Assembly (NCBI GenBank): GCA_002104985.1
Contig: MCGO01000044.1
Location: 186,001-250,000, forward strand
Source: Rhizoclosmatium globosum
Taxonomy: Eukaryota; Chytridiomycota; Chytridiomycetes; Chytridiales; Chytriomycetaceae
DNA length: 64,000 bases
Reading direction: 5' to 3'
In this document: in pieces, positions 1-11,914 of the stretch
Layout of the letters: every line of letters begins with the position of its first letter
How positions within the stretch are numbered: position 1 is the first letter of the stretch
Program-made: the position numbers and the translations under genes
The notes under the pieces: generated by a model
What the model was told of the DNA's origin: nothing
Seen by the model: only the letters and a program-made list of their open reading frames with translations
Database searches by the model: none

Positions 1-584
1 AAAATCCATCAGATGCGCTCCTTCGTTTCGTGAATACGCAGCATACCGTTTCTGCTCATACCATTCGACCTCTAGGCTCTTAGCAACTTTTTTCTTGCAT
101 TGGCCTTTTTGATGTTAGGATATACATGCTTCCAAAGAACATCTCGCCCAATGATGCGTCTTAAGTAAATAATTCTATATTTACGTTTATTCAATAAACT
201 TTTGTTCGAAAGTGATACATACTTTAAAAAAAGTTTGAAGCAGCAAGTGAGTTCCCGAGGTGTGTATAGTGGTCCACGTTCATTATAAGTGCTCTACCTA
301 CTTTGCACTCTCTGCGATCATTCCGCAGACACTTCTTCAATGATTTGGTCCTTCAAGGCCCAGACCACTCATCAACCCGATACCCTTTCCTCCTTCCCCG
401 TTTCCTTTATTTCCTTTTCCATACCATCAACTACACTGTTTCTTCTTCTCGTGGCTGTATTTATGACTCCCGTGTTTGATTGTCTGTGAAGGAGGATAGA
501 AATCTCCACAGAGGTTACCTAATCCTTGCTCCTCTCCTACTTCTTCATCATCTTGATATCATTGACGCTAATCATGTTAAATAG
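1..584. other. AT-rich stretch without recognisable gene
   Basis: No coding region, RNA gene or repeat could be supported here. The open frames present are short and of atypical composition. It lies upstream of the first possible exon of the decayed ubiquitin-like gene, so it may hold that gene's former promoter. This is inference only. Confidence 0.4.
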
Positions 585-3500
585 ATGTTCAACGTGTCCA
601 CTTTCTCTGCCATCGCAGCTCTTTCCTTCCTATTCAACGTTGTTGTCGTCAGAGGTATATTCCCTTTCTGCAACACGCAACCACTGACAATACTATTCAC
701 AAAGCATCTCATGTTTTACACGATATTTCCGGCTTTATTTGCCACTGCTTGATGTCTGTGGTTCAAGTCGACATAATCACGGATTCTCACCACTGGTCTC
801 CCAGTACCATCGGAGGCTTTCTTCTTGCACTCTGTCTTCCCATTGTTGACACTCAAGTATGTATTCCATGCATCCAGTGGCAACTTGTTAATTCTAACAT
901 TTGTCCCTTTTATTGCGACAGGTTACCCTGAAACTGTCGATCTGGACTCTGGTTACCTTGAGCATCTCCTGCCCTCTTCCCTTCTTTCTATTCATTTGGG
1001 AGAAAGCTCAACATCAACAATCTGTGCGTTGTCAGTTCAAGTTTCACTCAAAATGGCTCCGGAATCACCCTCTCTTTGGGTCTGCCAGGTACGAACAGAC
1101 AAGGAACAAGCACCGCCGACACAAATCATGGGCCAAGAGAACTCTCAAAGCCGTGGAGAAGGAACTGAAGATTGCTCAACTGGTGGAGCTGCTCTCTGGT
1201 TACGAACGACTGTGCACGAGATCAAGGTTGCTGAGCTACTTGCTCGTTATGAGGACCTTGTTTCCCCGTTCTACTCACTACTGGACTTCTGTGTGTCTAT
1301 GATTGGCGGGCTCTTGGATCTCGTCAAGTTTGTCTGGTACTCTTGGTTGTGTTCCTTTGAAGACGTTGTCCGTTGATGACAAGTTCTATCTATCTGTTAT
1401 CATACCAAATGGATCAATCACGATGGTTCTTGTCTCCAACAATTCAACTGTGCTTGAAGCAAAGCAGGCTGTATCTTTGGCTGTTGGTCTCCCAGTTGAT
1501 GGTCTCCAACTCTATCGACCTGGTCGGCACTGGAAGCGATTGCCCTCATCTCGATCACTCTATGGTAAGTTTTTATTGCGTTCACTAGTATTCGTTGTTG
1601 CTTATTCAAGCTCATAGATCTTGGTCTGAATCCAAGTACTCTCGTGCAGCTTGGGTCACGTCCACAGCCACACAGCCAATCCTCCACTCCAATCACTACT
1701 TCCAACCATCTTAATTCAGTCATGGCCAGTCCAGTCATGGTTGAAACAACTGTTTTTTCGAAATCCTCGTCTGTCACAGACGGCAACCAAGTCCGACTAC
1801 ACCAAGTTGACAGCCAAGAATGTTGTTCGTCACCACACTGGGATTTGGTTCTCAGATATGAATCCTCAGGTCTCGCCATCTTGGTCTATCCCTGTTGCCA
1901 CAACTCAAGCTGTTGGTGTTGCGGTGACTAGTAATTCTCTTCCAGTTGGAAAGCACACCCATTCGCATCTCGAGTATCAACACAATTTACCCACTCTATC
2001 AAAATCCCCCAAACCAACCATATACCATCCACCATTCCCTCCAATTACCCTAGTTGACTTCATTTCATCTCATGTAGTTGCTCTTCTTGGTAAGCGCTTT
2101 GACCCAGTCCCTTAACATTTTGTTTCTAATCTCTAAACCTTTAAACGTATCAGGTTTATCAAAGGCCATCAAGCTTGTTGACCCAACTTTGACCGAAGTG
2201 ATTACCATCTCTCAAGGAGACAGTCCACTGCAAGAGCCACCACCACTTCTTGAACCAGTGACTGTATTGAACACTCAAGCAGCCGGTTATTCACTGGATT
2301 CCATGTCGTACAAAGATTGGATTCCATCTCCTGAGCTCGCATTGGCCGTATTTGGTTTCTTGGATAATATCAGCCGTATTTACCAGAAAAGGGCCATCAT
2401 GTCTGTTTTATTCAAGTCTTGGTCACAGCTTGACAAGTGTCTACCATCTATTGCTCAAATTGAATTGTTGGAACCTTTTACTACTCTTGGAACTGAACAG
2501 ACTTCACTCTCGAGCTTCTTTGTCGAACTGGTGGATGGCCACAATCTGTTTGTCGAAATGCCTTCTACGTTGACTATTCGTGACCTTCGAGAGTTTCTAT
2601 ACCAAGAACAGAACGTGGTCTATGCTCTGTCTTGTACTCTTGCGTTTGGCATGGTCAAGTTGGAATACTCGAGTCTTTTGTTTTGTAAGTATTAAACTTG
2701 AAAATGTATTTCATTTTAACCTTCAAAAACAGCGTACAACATTCCAACTGAATCGATTCTCAAGTTTGTGGTGCCATTACGTGGAGGAGCAGATCATGCC
2801 TCTCGAACTCAAGACAGTGATACGAAGGAGTTATTGACTAGCTCAGGGTCCAATTCAAATAGTCCGCCATCCCAAAATAATGTGACACCAACAACCGAGC
2901 CAGTTCCATTGTCCAATACTTCATCTGTCGAACCACCAACTCTGTCCACTACTTCATCTGTCGAACCATCAACTTGCAGTGCTCAATCAGATCCACCACC
3001 TCCAATTCCGCTTTGTGATGAATCCTATGAAACTCCATTCTTGGGTGGTTCTTCTGTAGATGGTTCGTCCAACCCTGGTGTCAGCCCGTATTCTCACCAA
3101 AGCAGCTGTCTATTCCGTTTCTCTCGCGAATCATCTACAAGTGTATGTTCCTTGTGCAAAATTACTATGTTATTTGCTAAACGTTTTACTTTAGGTTTCC
3201 GACCTTGGTGTTGACGATATTTCTGCAACGACTTCAAATATCAAAGAGTCCACTGGAACTACACCAACAAATCTCGAAGTACAAGAGCATTCTTGGAACC
3301 CAAGACTCCTGTCGTTGCTGCCTCCTCTGCTGTATTTCCCACTCTTCCTTTTGTCAGATCTGATTTGAATTTGTCTGATGCTTTGACTGATATACTGCAT
3401 ATCTTCTACAATTCCTTTTCGGGTTATCGTTCGTCTAGCTAGTTTCCAGTCCACTCAGTGTCTCCCAGTCCACTTGGTGCCTCCCACTACATTTAATTGT

Positions 3501-6227
3501 TCCATTTTATCATCCTTAAATCTCTCCCTTTCCCTTGAGTGTATAAGAAGCAAGGGACTCCCCTTTTGATACTGGTATCTACCAGTTTGTAATTTGCCAC
3601 ATCTGTTGCTTACCTTATTGCAACAACACTCAGGGTAATTCTTCTTTGTTTGTAAATGATTCTTTATTATCGAAGTTCTAAATATAATTGATCTACCAGT
3701 TTGTCATTTGGGTTCTTGTCGCCTTGCCACATCTGTTGCTTACCTTATTGCAACAACACTCAGGGCACGAACCAAATTACAAGCATTACTATTACGAGCT
3801 TTGTCTCCAAGGTTCTCATTCTGGAACCATATTTGTTTGTTCCGTACACAGTGTCTGACTCTGAGGCTTGATAGTGTATCTTCACAGTCAGTTCAGTCTG
3901 GCTTTTACTCTGTGACTGACAGAGAGGTAATATTCTTGGGTGTTCAAAGGTTTGTTTTAATTGTCAACAAAAAGGATGGTGATATCAATTATGAACTACT
4001 TAATCAGTTTCAACGTCTTGGTTTCGACCTGGATTCGACTTAGGACCTGGACTCTGTTGGTGGACTGGAAGATTTATTGAATGGAACCTCAATTTTGAAT
4101 CTGGACAGCTTTGATGCGGTCAATCTGTTTGAACTGGAGCAAAATCTGGCAGATCTGGATCTTGGGTATGGCACAGCTGCATTTATATCTGCCGCAGGGA
4201 AGGCAAAAGGAGCAAAGAAAGCAAAACAATCAAAACCAGTCACAAAACCTATCAAGGCAAAAGCAGCCAAACCAAGGAAAGGAAAGGGAAAGCGACTGAT
4301 TGAGGAGGACAAGGATGATGTACCAGACGAGATTGACAAAGAGCCTCCTTCTGATCCAGTACCAGGGGTGAGTTTCTACTCTTGTGCTCAAACTGGATTC
4401 TAACGCACTGTTTTGTAATAGACGCCCACACCACTTCCCTGTGTCAAGGTTCCCAAGGGTCAATCTTTATCAATGCCACTACATCATTGATTCCTCATGA
4501 GTTAAAACCCCGTTACCAGTCCTTTGCTCAAATTTACGACAAGTTCTTGAGTACGTTGCAGTCAATTCTTGAGTGTGAAAGGTTTCTGAATACCATGTCA
4601 GGGATGCCACTCTGTCAAGCTCTTGTTGCCTTGAAACTCAATTTGGGTTTATTCATCCTGCTGGTGCCGCCATGATTACTATTCAGGAACAAGTCAAGTC
4701 TGTGTCCAAACATAATGCCGGAAGGCAAAACAGTGTTTAGTATTGTCCCTCAGTTGTACAACTGTCCTCAGGGTATGGTTGATGGACTCTATCACTGCAG
4801 CTGTTTTACTGGAGATTGGAGTTATAGTGTGAATCAAGTGACGTTTGACGTGCCACAAGAAAGTCATGACTCTTCTGTTTTCTCTCTCGGAGCTGACTTG
4901 AATCAGTTGAGGCAGGAGTTGGTGTTGCGCGGATGTACTATTGTTCTGAGTGTTGTGTTTGTTTTTTCACTGAATAGGTAAGCCTGTTGTTGTTTTGAAC
5001 TGTGTTTTGACTTTGCTTTGGTGTATAGATACCTATTTTGTCCAACACTACTTTTTGATCTTGGTTGTTTTTGGAATCAAGATTGTCAAAGTTGATGCTA
5101 TCCATGAAGCCATGTACAAAATCTCATTGGCGCTTTTAGTCAAAGCAGGTACACCCACTTCTGTCGAAGAAGAAGGCGATGGTGATGGAGGTCCAGTCTA
5201 GGTTCCAGTCCATGGTGGAGTTAAGCCTGTTCCCAAAAAATACTCTGTACTTGGTGGCAGCAGTCGTGATGAGTCAGCTGACTCTAACATTGAAAAATGG
5301 CCTGAACTACCAACTTGGTCAGGAGTCTGGAAGAAGGAGCATTACATTCTGCTGAACAAGTTACAAAATGTGGATAATTGACTTGCTGAGGTGTTCACTG
5401 ATCAAACCTTTTTGGTATGTATATTATTAATTCTTTGTCTTTTCTAATGAGGTCAATCAGGACAGATTCTGTCCACTTTGCTTTACAGAACATAAAGGGT
5501 CAAGTGACGCTGCAACGTTTTTCTGCCTTTGAACAACATATCAATACTCGTCATTTCCATCAACTTGATTCAACTCGACCTCCCTTTCCATCTCAACATT
5601 TATATAAATCTCGTTAACAAACGTCTTGCTGTGCTCATCCCAGATTTACTCGGACCTGGATCATTGGTATGTCGTGAATCTTGTCAAAATCATTTTCATT
5701 ATAAAAGGAAGCGTGTCCCATCTGTCAACTCCATGGACACCCACAAGACTTGCTTCAACATATGATTGATGCGCACTTGACCTATGTTCCTCCTGTTGCC
5801 ACTGGAGTTCCAACTGTCCCTACTCCTCCTGCTGTTCTGACTTTTCCAGTCATCCCTGTCGCTCCAGTTGCTCCAACTGCCCCAGCCACTCTTGATCCTA
5901 ATCCTGCTGATGCAGATGCTCCAATTACAGATTCAAGTACTATCACAGTTGTGAACCAACAGCTGGTTGCTGGATCTGATGCTTTTTGCTGTGCCACCAA
6001 TCTGAGGATTATGGACACTCATCTTGTCAACCAGGCTTTTGAAATGATCAAGTTACGTGTATTCCATGAATCACCCCGCCACTGCTGCTCGCTCCATGCG
6101 TCCGGGAAGTTATCCAATTTTCCAATTTGGATCCAAGGTTCTGATGGGAAAACTTTTAAGGCTCCAAGAACAACCATGACTGATCGGGAACTCAAACTAC
6201 ATGACTTTATTGTCATTCCCCAACTAC
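585..6227 (+). pseudogene. 5' part of decayed multi-exon gene with ubiquitin-like folds
   Basis: The segment reads as exons separated by short GT..AG introns, but it carries stops and frame changes. A possible first exon at 585-653 encodes a hydrophobic, signal-peptide-like start (MFNVSTFSAIAALSFLF). A first ubiquitin-like stretch lies at about 1390-1563. A clearer one lies at about 2515-2790, split by a short intron and ending YNIPTESILKFVVPLRGG, against [18 protein letters not shown] in ubiquitin. A Lys-rich segment (about 4190-4330) and two C2H2-type zinc-finger remnants (about 5465-5590 and 5710-5785; CPIC..H..DAH in the second) follow. Damage: frame changes near 4450-4480 and 5520, in-frame TAG at 5199-5201 and TGA at 5379-5381. 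The reading frame resumes at 11915, beyond the retrotransposon. The function is not recognised. It could be an expressed gene with introns I misplaced, but the number of breaks argues for decay. Confidence 0.55.
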
Positions 6228-6298
6228 TAGAGGAAGTGCACGGGGTCGGGTGGAGAAGAACCTTAAACTTTTTGCAAATACAGAACTTGCGTACAACA
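6228..6298 (-). repeat. 3' LTR of the Copia element (71 bp)
   Basis: Direct repeat of the sequence at 11833-11914; they share GAGGAAGTGCACGGGGTCGG and CAAATACAGAACTTGCGTAC. On the plus strand it ends ACAACA, so on the element strand it begins TGTTGT. Its other terminus reads TA instead of the expected TG. It lacks an 11-bp segment present in the other LTR. The preceding polypurine tract and the matching target duplication fix its borders. Confidence 0.85.
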
Positions 6299-6368
6299 CT
6301 TCCCCTCAAGTTCTGAAGAAGTGTATACTAAATTAATAAGTAAATAAATAAGATTAGTGATATTGGTA

Positions 6369-9300
6369 TTAAGTAGCTGAATTGGACCACCACTTTCCCC
6401 AGGAGTGAATTACAGCCAAAGTGATTGCTGATTCTTGTTGCAGTTCTTCCAAGTATCCTTGTACTCGTTGTAGGGCAGCGGTGGGGAGAGTGCGGAGTCC
6501 AAGTTGGTTTGAGAACTCAGGGAATTTGACAGACAATAAAGGCTTTGTTAGTCCATCAGCTGGTTGATTCGTGCTGCGTGTGTCAATTGCCTGCACAACT
6601 CCATGCTTGACTAGATCGCAAATGTGGTGGTAGTGGATGTTGATGTGTTTTGATCGGTTAGTGTAGGTGTCGCTTACACACATACCCAATACTCCTCGAT
6701 CGTCTTCTAACACTTTGATGGGTCCTAGGAGTGTCAGGTCACACGCAACATAGATGTTCATCAGGGCTTGGATTTCCCGTCCTAGTTCTGAAATCGCGAT
6801 GTATTCTGCTTCTGTGGAGGAGATGATGGTTGCAGGTGGCTTCGCAGATTTCCATGATATGGCGCCTCCTGCAAGTGTTATCATATATCCTATTTGTGAT
6901 CGGCTATCGTGGTGGAGGGCATACGCTGCATCTGCACATCCGATTGGGTCAATGTCAGTGCACTTGGCGTCGTAGTAGATTCCCTGGAATCTGGTGGACT
7001 TGACGAGGTCTTCGGTTGGGTCATAGAGTTTGTTGTCTGGCTCATAGCGGGGGGCAATACCTTTTGAGTTGGTTGAGGGTAGGGGTGCACTGGTTCTTTG
7101 GTTTCGGTCAATCTGAGTGCGGTAGGGAGTGTTGGTGACATAGTTTGGATGGCGGCCGGGCTGTCCTTCACCAAGATGGTCCTTGAATCTTTCCAAGATG
7201 GTTTGGATGTACTTGCTCTGGTGGATCATGATGGAGCCGTCCTCAAAGTGCTCAATTTCAATGCCGAGGCACATGGTAGTAACTCCAAGGTCTCGTATCT
7301 TGAACTTGCTTTTGATGTCAGAGATTGCCTTGTCAATGACTGCACTGTTAGTTCCAAAGAAGACTAAGTCGTCCACATATGCTAGTAAGTACACAACTGT
7401 GGCGCCTCGTTTCCTGAAGAAGATGCATGGGTCTGCTCTGGACTGTTTGAATCCACAAGATGTCACTAAGTGGGACACCAGAGTGTTATACCAAAGTCGT
7501 CCAGCCTGTTTCAAGCCATACAGTCCCTTCACTAGTTGCAGGACAAGTCCTTCTGATAGTCCATAGCCTGCTGGTGGTCTCATGAAAATGACTTCTTGGA
7601 GGACTCCATGAAGGTATGCTGATGATATATCAATCATTCGGGTTGTCCATTGCTTCTGGACACAAAGAGCAAGGAAGAGCCTAAATGTTGCACGTCAAAT
7701 GACAGGTGAGTAAACCTCAGTGTAGTCTACTCCATAGCGTTGGGTGAATCCTTGGGCAACTAGGCGAGCTTTGAATCGTTCCACTGTTCTGTCTGCATTG
7801 AGTTTACACTTGAACACCCATTTGCTTCCAACGATATTGGCCCCAGCTGGGAGGTCTGCAATCCGCCGTTCCTTGAAGGTGCCCATAGCCTTGAGTGATG
7901 CCTTTTCCTCCTGTTCGGCTCGTATCCAGAAGTGACGGTATGGACTTGCCATGGCTGCTGCGCGGTTCTTGGGTTCTTCGTCGGCTGGGGAGATATACGT
8001 TGGGAGTTTGTCGGTCATGGGGTTAACTCCTGGTAGGTGGTCTAATGGGTTGAATACTGTCCATGCGTGTGTTGGTTTGAGGTCATTCCATAAGCTGCTC
8101 CAAGTTTCTTCAAACTGTATTGTGTCGTCTTCTGTAGGCTCAGGGAGGATTGTTGAGGATTGTTGGAACCGTGATTCAAGGTTGATGACGGGTTGTTCAG
8201 AGTGGTTATGTAGTTTGCAGAGTAGGGCTGTGAGGTGGTCACGGGTGGGCAAGGCTGGGGTCTTGAATCCAAGTTCTTTGCAGAGAAGTGATACAAGGTG
8301 TTCTTGGCCTGTATTGTTGTTTAGTTGAGTGCTTTTGGGAGGTTTTGGTGTACCTGGTGTGTATTCATCATCTGTGTCATTGTCTGAGTCTGATGATTCC
8401 TCGTCAGATGATTCAAGTGGGGGTGGTTGCATGGGTCGCGGCCTTGTGTTGCGCTGTTTAGGGGTGATGTCTGGGGGTTTGAGGACTGTTGAGGGTGGGT
8501 CCAGGGATGGTATTTGTTCTGGAAGGGAGTTGGAGGTGGTGGGTTTGGGGTTGACAGTTTGCTGTTTGGAAAGTTGTTGTGCATTGGGGGTGGGTTGTAG
8601 GTGCTTGGAGGGTGGTTTTTGCTGTTTGGTTTGTTTGCTGCGTTTTCTTTTGTTGTTTATGGATTTTGCTGCTTCTGGGACCAGTGGTGAGTTGCTAATG
8701 TCACTGATGACAACTGGATCCATGGGGTTGCCAATGATTTGGGATTTTCTTCGGAGGAATGCGCGAATTTCTTCTTCTGCTGCGGTGATTTCGTCTTGAG
8801 AGAGTGTTTCCAATTGGCGGGCTTGTGATTCCACAAAAGGGACATCTTGGACGTCTGTTGGGCATGATGGTATCATGGGGAACACGTCATTGTCAAAGGT
8901 ACAGTCAGCATGTCTTCGATATATGACCTGTTGGTTTGTTCAATATGGTTGAATGACATGATTAAGGGTGATGCTTACTTTGCCTGATGCAATGTCAAGC
9001 AGTCGGACGTGTGTTCGGGACATGTGGCCAATGTATATTGCTGGGGCTGTTTTTGCGTCCAGTTTCTCTCGTGTGGATTTGGTGCCATCAGTGGGGTTGG
9101 TTTTGGTCTTATATGTCTTTTCCAAGTGGTATTGAACAGCAGAACCAAAGACTTGGTAGTGGTTGACGTAGGGTGCGTGGCCTGTCCATTCTTCGTCTGG
9201 GGAGTAAACATCTCGGCTTGTCACTGGTAGCTTGTTCTTGATGTCATTGGCATGGATGTAGACAAGATCCCAGTCTGTTGCTGAGAGGTTTGGTGCACCA

Positions 9301-10428
9301 GCAATGAGTGAGCGCATGACTGTTGTCAGGTTAGTGTGTTGGTTGAAGCTGTGGTTTTACATACTGTCACACAGGGTTTTGATGTGGGATTCAGCGACTC
9401 CATCTTCTTCAGGTGTTTTGCGGAGTGTGGGACCCACTGTGATATTGTTTGCCTTGCAGAAGTTGAGGAAGGCTGTTGAGAAGAGTTCACCCTTGTCCAT
9501 TTGGATGCGTTGCACACGGACTGGTCTGTCGACTGTTTCGTTCAGTTGTTGGATCAGCTGGATGGTGACAACAAGTGCATCACTCTTTGCTCTCAGGGGG
9601 TAGACCCAGGATTTCCTGGTGCGTTCGTCCACCACGACGACTAGGTAGATGTTTCCAAAGTGGTCTTTTCCAAGTTTTACTATGTCAACATGGAGTGATG
9701 CTCCATTCCATAGTCGCTTGGTCTGGAGGCATTGAAGGGGGCCCGTTGCTTCTTTCCTGGTTGTATGGTGAGTATTTGTTATAAATATTTTTGGGGTTTT
9801 TGTACCTTTGGCACAGTCTGTGCATTGGCACTCAATAATGGCAGATAGTGGTAAGTCAGCTGTTTTGCGGTGGCGGATCATATAGCGTAGGCGCTCAACT
9901 GAGGTGTGTCCAAGCACTTTGTGGAGTCGGAGGAAATCAAGTTTCAGTCTGTTTGTGAGGTCTTCCATGTATTTCCTTGATAGTGCGGTGCCAACGTGTG
10001 GGCGGTATCGCTGTAGTTGGGAGAGGGTCTGGTCATAGAATTGGGTAGAGCAGGTTGGTTTGTTGATGGTAGGTATGAATGGTAGATTGAATTTCATTTT
10101 GACAAGCATGATGCGGGTGTCCTTTTCGCGGTTTGGAGAGATGCCCTCTTGGTGTTCATAGATTGCAGACTCATTTTCGTATCCAAAGTAGTAAAGTCCT
10201 TGTCGGTTGAGGGTGGCTTGGGGAATGAGGTTTGCTGGTGATGAGGGGCAGTATTGGGCATTATGGGAGTGGATTTTGAAGAGAGTTCCGTCGTCTCTTC
10301 TTGCTGGGATGATAGCATGTCCTGAACCATGTGAGAGGAGTGGTGTGGCTGTGGCTGAGAGTGTACCAAAGTCACTCGGAGGTGTTCGTTTGATTTCTGA
10401 ATTTGGGAATATATTTTTTATTATTAAT
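6369..10428 (-). pseudogene. Copia pol: integrase, reverse transcriptase, RNase H (three in-frame stops)
   Basis: One reading frame runs from about 10.4 kb down to 6369, broken by three stops: TAA at 9357-9359, TGA at 8940-8942 and TGA at 7695-7697. The frame continues across each of them. Visible motifs in order: the end of the protease region; the integrase HHCC zinc site (LHKVLGH followed by CQCTDC); the integrase core with HVDIVKLG, QMDKGE and DGVAES supplying D, D, E; the reverse transcriptase start SKWVFKCKL with LVAQGFTQRYGVDYTEVYSP; the catalytic box LLAYVDDLVFFG; and the RNase H stretch CADAAYALHHDSRSQIGY with SSTEAEYIAI. All three stops could derive from CGA or CAA codons by a single C-to-T change. 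Every catalytic signature is still legible, which suggests a fairly young copy. Confidence 0.9.
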
Positions 10429-11832
10429 TCACTTCATTTTTGTTGGGGGTGGGGCTAAGGTATGGGTTGTGGGTGGTGTGAAGGGGTTTGGGGTAGGGAT
10501 GGGTTCAAGGAACATATTTTCCATCAACATTGTCAGTTCTGATTTCAAACCATCTTCCCAGTACGTACCTTTGAAATAGCACAGGTCTCTGATGATTTCA
10601 GAGTTTGCTCCAGTGTCCATGACAGTGCCAAAGATGGTAGGAGGTGTTGAGCTGGCGACAAGGTTTTCGATGGAGGGAATGTGTGGAGGGTCAGATTCAA
10701 AGGTGTCGCAAGGTGTGGTTGTTGGTGGCGGTGAGGATGGTTGTGATGGTAGGGTTGGGGCTGTTTGGGGTGTTGGGTTGAGGCTCGCCCGTGCTGATGA
10801 CAGGCTCAAGAAAAACTTGGGTCATTGTGGCTGTTGTATTCGGCGGTTGATGAGTCCCAGTTTTGGTTGTTGGGATCGTTGTCATACATGTTGAAGTCGT
10901 CAGTTCCACTGTTGAATTCTGTCGCACCACCTGCAAAGTTGGCAGTTTTGTTTGGGCATTCGCGTGAGAAGTGATTTGGGTCTCCACAGTTGTAGCAGCC
11001 TCGTTGGAGGTTGTTTTGAGGTGGGGGTGGGTATGGTGGTAAGCGAACATACAGTTCTTGATAATTGGCTTGATGGCGGGTCCAGCGTGTTTGCGGATGG
11101 TTCCCATCACAGAGTAGTTGGCTGATTCACTGCATGGGAAGATACTGCCAGCATCTGTGAACTTGTAGTAGAGGGTGGATCCGTTTTTGACTGCAGCGAC
11201 AAAGTGTTCGTTGATGTTGGAGTACTCGACATCGTCTTCTTCGAGTTTGGCTTTGGCTTCGTCCAAGGTGAGTCCCTTGTTGGCGATGTTGTTGATCTTC
11301 GATGGTTTGATGGTCGCGAGGCGCTCCTTCTCAGCAATGAAGGATTCGAGGGCACTCTGATTTTGTTGTTAGTTATTGGGTGGGTGGTGGTTGGGTGTTG
11401 AGTGGTGGGGGGGCATCTATTGCATGTCATTCAAGTTTTCATCTTTCATTGTGGCCATATTAGTCCGTTTTGATGAGTCTCCGCAGTTGAATTCGATTGT
11501 TGTTGTTGTTTGGTTGGGTTTTGGTGATTTGATGGCGATATTTGATGGGGTTGTGGTTGTAGTTGTTGTTGTTGTTGTGCCGACAGACTTTAACTACAGT
11601 TTCGTTGTTCCGACAGACTTTAACTGCGGTTTCGTTGTTCCGACAGACTTTAACTGCGGTTTTTGGTGGTGGTGGTGGTGGTGGTGGTGGTGGTGTGTTG
11701 GGGGTTTTGGGACTTACGATCCAATCGGAGACTGCGGTGGTGTCGAGGGATTCCAACATTGGGAAGTCGAGCTTGATTTGCGCGTTATTGTTCATGCTTG
11801 CTTTTCGGTAGGGCGTGTGAGAACTCTTGATC
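10429..11832 (-). pseudogene. Copia gag and protease region (frameshifted)
   Basis: The N-terminal gag end (DFPMLESLDTTAVSDWIVS) lies at about 11720-11790 and a gag-like segment at about 11000-11350. A CCHC zinc knuckle, CYNCGDPNHFSREC, lies at 10956-10997. The aspartic-protease signature TVMDTGANSEII is near 10600-10625. These pieces are in different frames, and the protease frame stops at 10429 while its apparent continuation (GTLSATATPLLSHGSGHAII) lies in another frame. At least one or two frameshifts are therefore present, unless the element uses recoding. A tandem-repeat insertion separates the gag start from the rest. Confidence 0.75.
11580..11695. repeat. 30-bp tandem repeat plus GGT microsatellite inside gag
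   Basis: Two full copies and one partial copy of a 30-bp unit (CCGACAGACTTTAACTGCGG...) occupy 11580-11662. They run straight into about eleven GGT triplets (11663-11695). A GTT-rich tract precedes them. On the gag strand these encode repeated K-V-C-R-N-N-E-T-A-V units and a proline run. They interrupt the gag start region and are probably slippage expansions acquired after insertion. Confidence 0.85.
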
Positions 11833-11914
11833 TGGAGGAAGTGCACGGGGTCGGGTGGGTGTTACGGGATAAGAACCTTAAACTTTATTACAAATACAGA
11901 ACTTGCGTACAACA
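11833..11914 (-). repeat. 5' LTR of the Copia element (82 bp)
   Basis: Direct repeat of 6228-6298 with canonical TG..CA ends, starting TGGAGGAAGTGCACGG on the plus strand and ending CGTACAACA. It is followed immediately by the target duplication ACTAC. At 82 bp it is far shorter than usual Copia LTRs, which are generally a few hundred bp. It is 11 bp longer than its partner, mainly through a GTGTTACGGGAT-type segment. Confidence 0.85.

Larger units (their letters stand above)
6228..11914 (-). mobile_element. Copia-type LTR retrotransposon, degenerate, with 5-bp target duplication
   Basis: The internal order on the minus strand is gag zinc knuckle, protease, integrase, reverse transcriptase, RNase H. 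Integrase before RT defines the Ty1/Copia class. The element is bounded by short direct repeats, 71 bp at the left and 82 bp at the right. The flanking pentamer ACTAC occurs at 6223-6227 and again at 11915-11919, as expected for a target-site duplication. A polypurine tract (GAGGGGAAG on the minus strand) directly abuts the 3' LTR, which starts TGTTGTACGC. No convincing tRNA primer site was recognised. The coding region has in-frame stops and probable frameshifts, so the copy looks inactive. It sits in the antisense orientation inside the ubiquitin-like gene. Confidence 0.93.

Noticed and set aside
585..1600. Possible Crinkler-type effector because of a secretion-like start plus ubiquitin-like N-terminal fold
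   Set aside because: No Crinkler recombination motif was found, the ubiquitin-like stretch is followed by unrelated exons, and the gene is broken.
8329..8799. Plus-strand open frame rich in Gly, Ser and Val
   Set aside because: Antisense shadow of the Copia region between integrase and reverse transcriptase, whose own minus-strand frame contains family motifs.
11580..11662. CRISPR-like array
   Set aside because: The units are directly contiguous with no spacers and only about 2.8 copies, in a eukaryotic retrotransposon. It is a simple tandem repeat.
6228..11914. Recoding (stop read-through or frameshifting) as the normal expression mode of the element
   Set aside because: Three separate in-frame stops at positions not known for such signals, plus frame changes in gag and protease, are better explained by decay.
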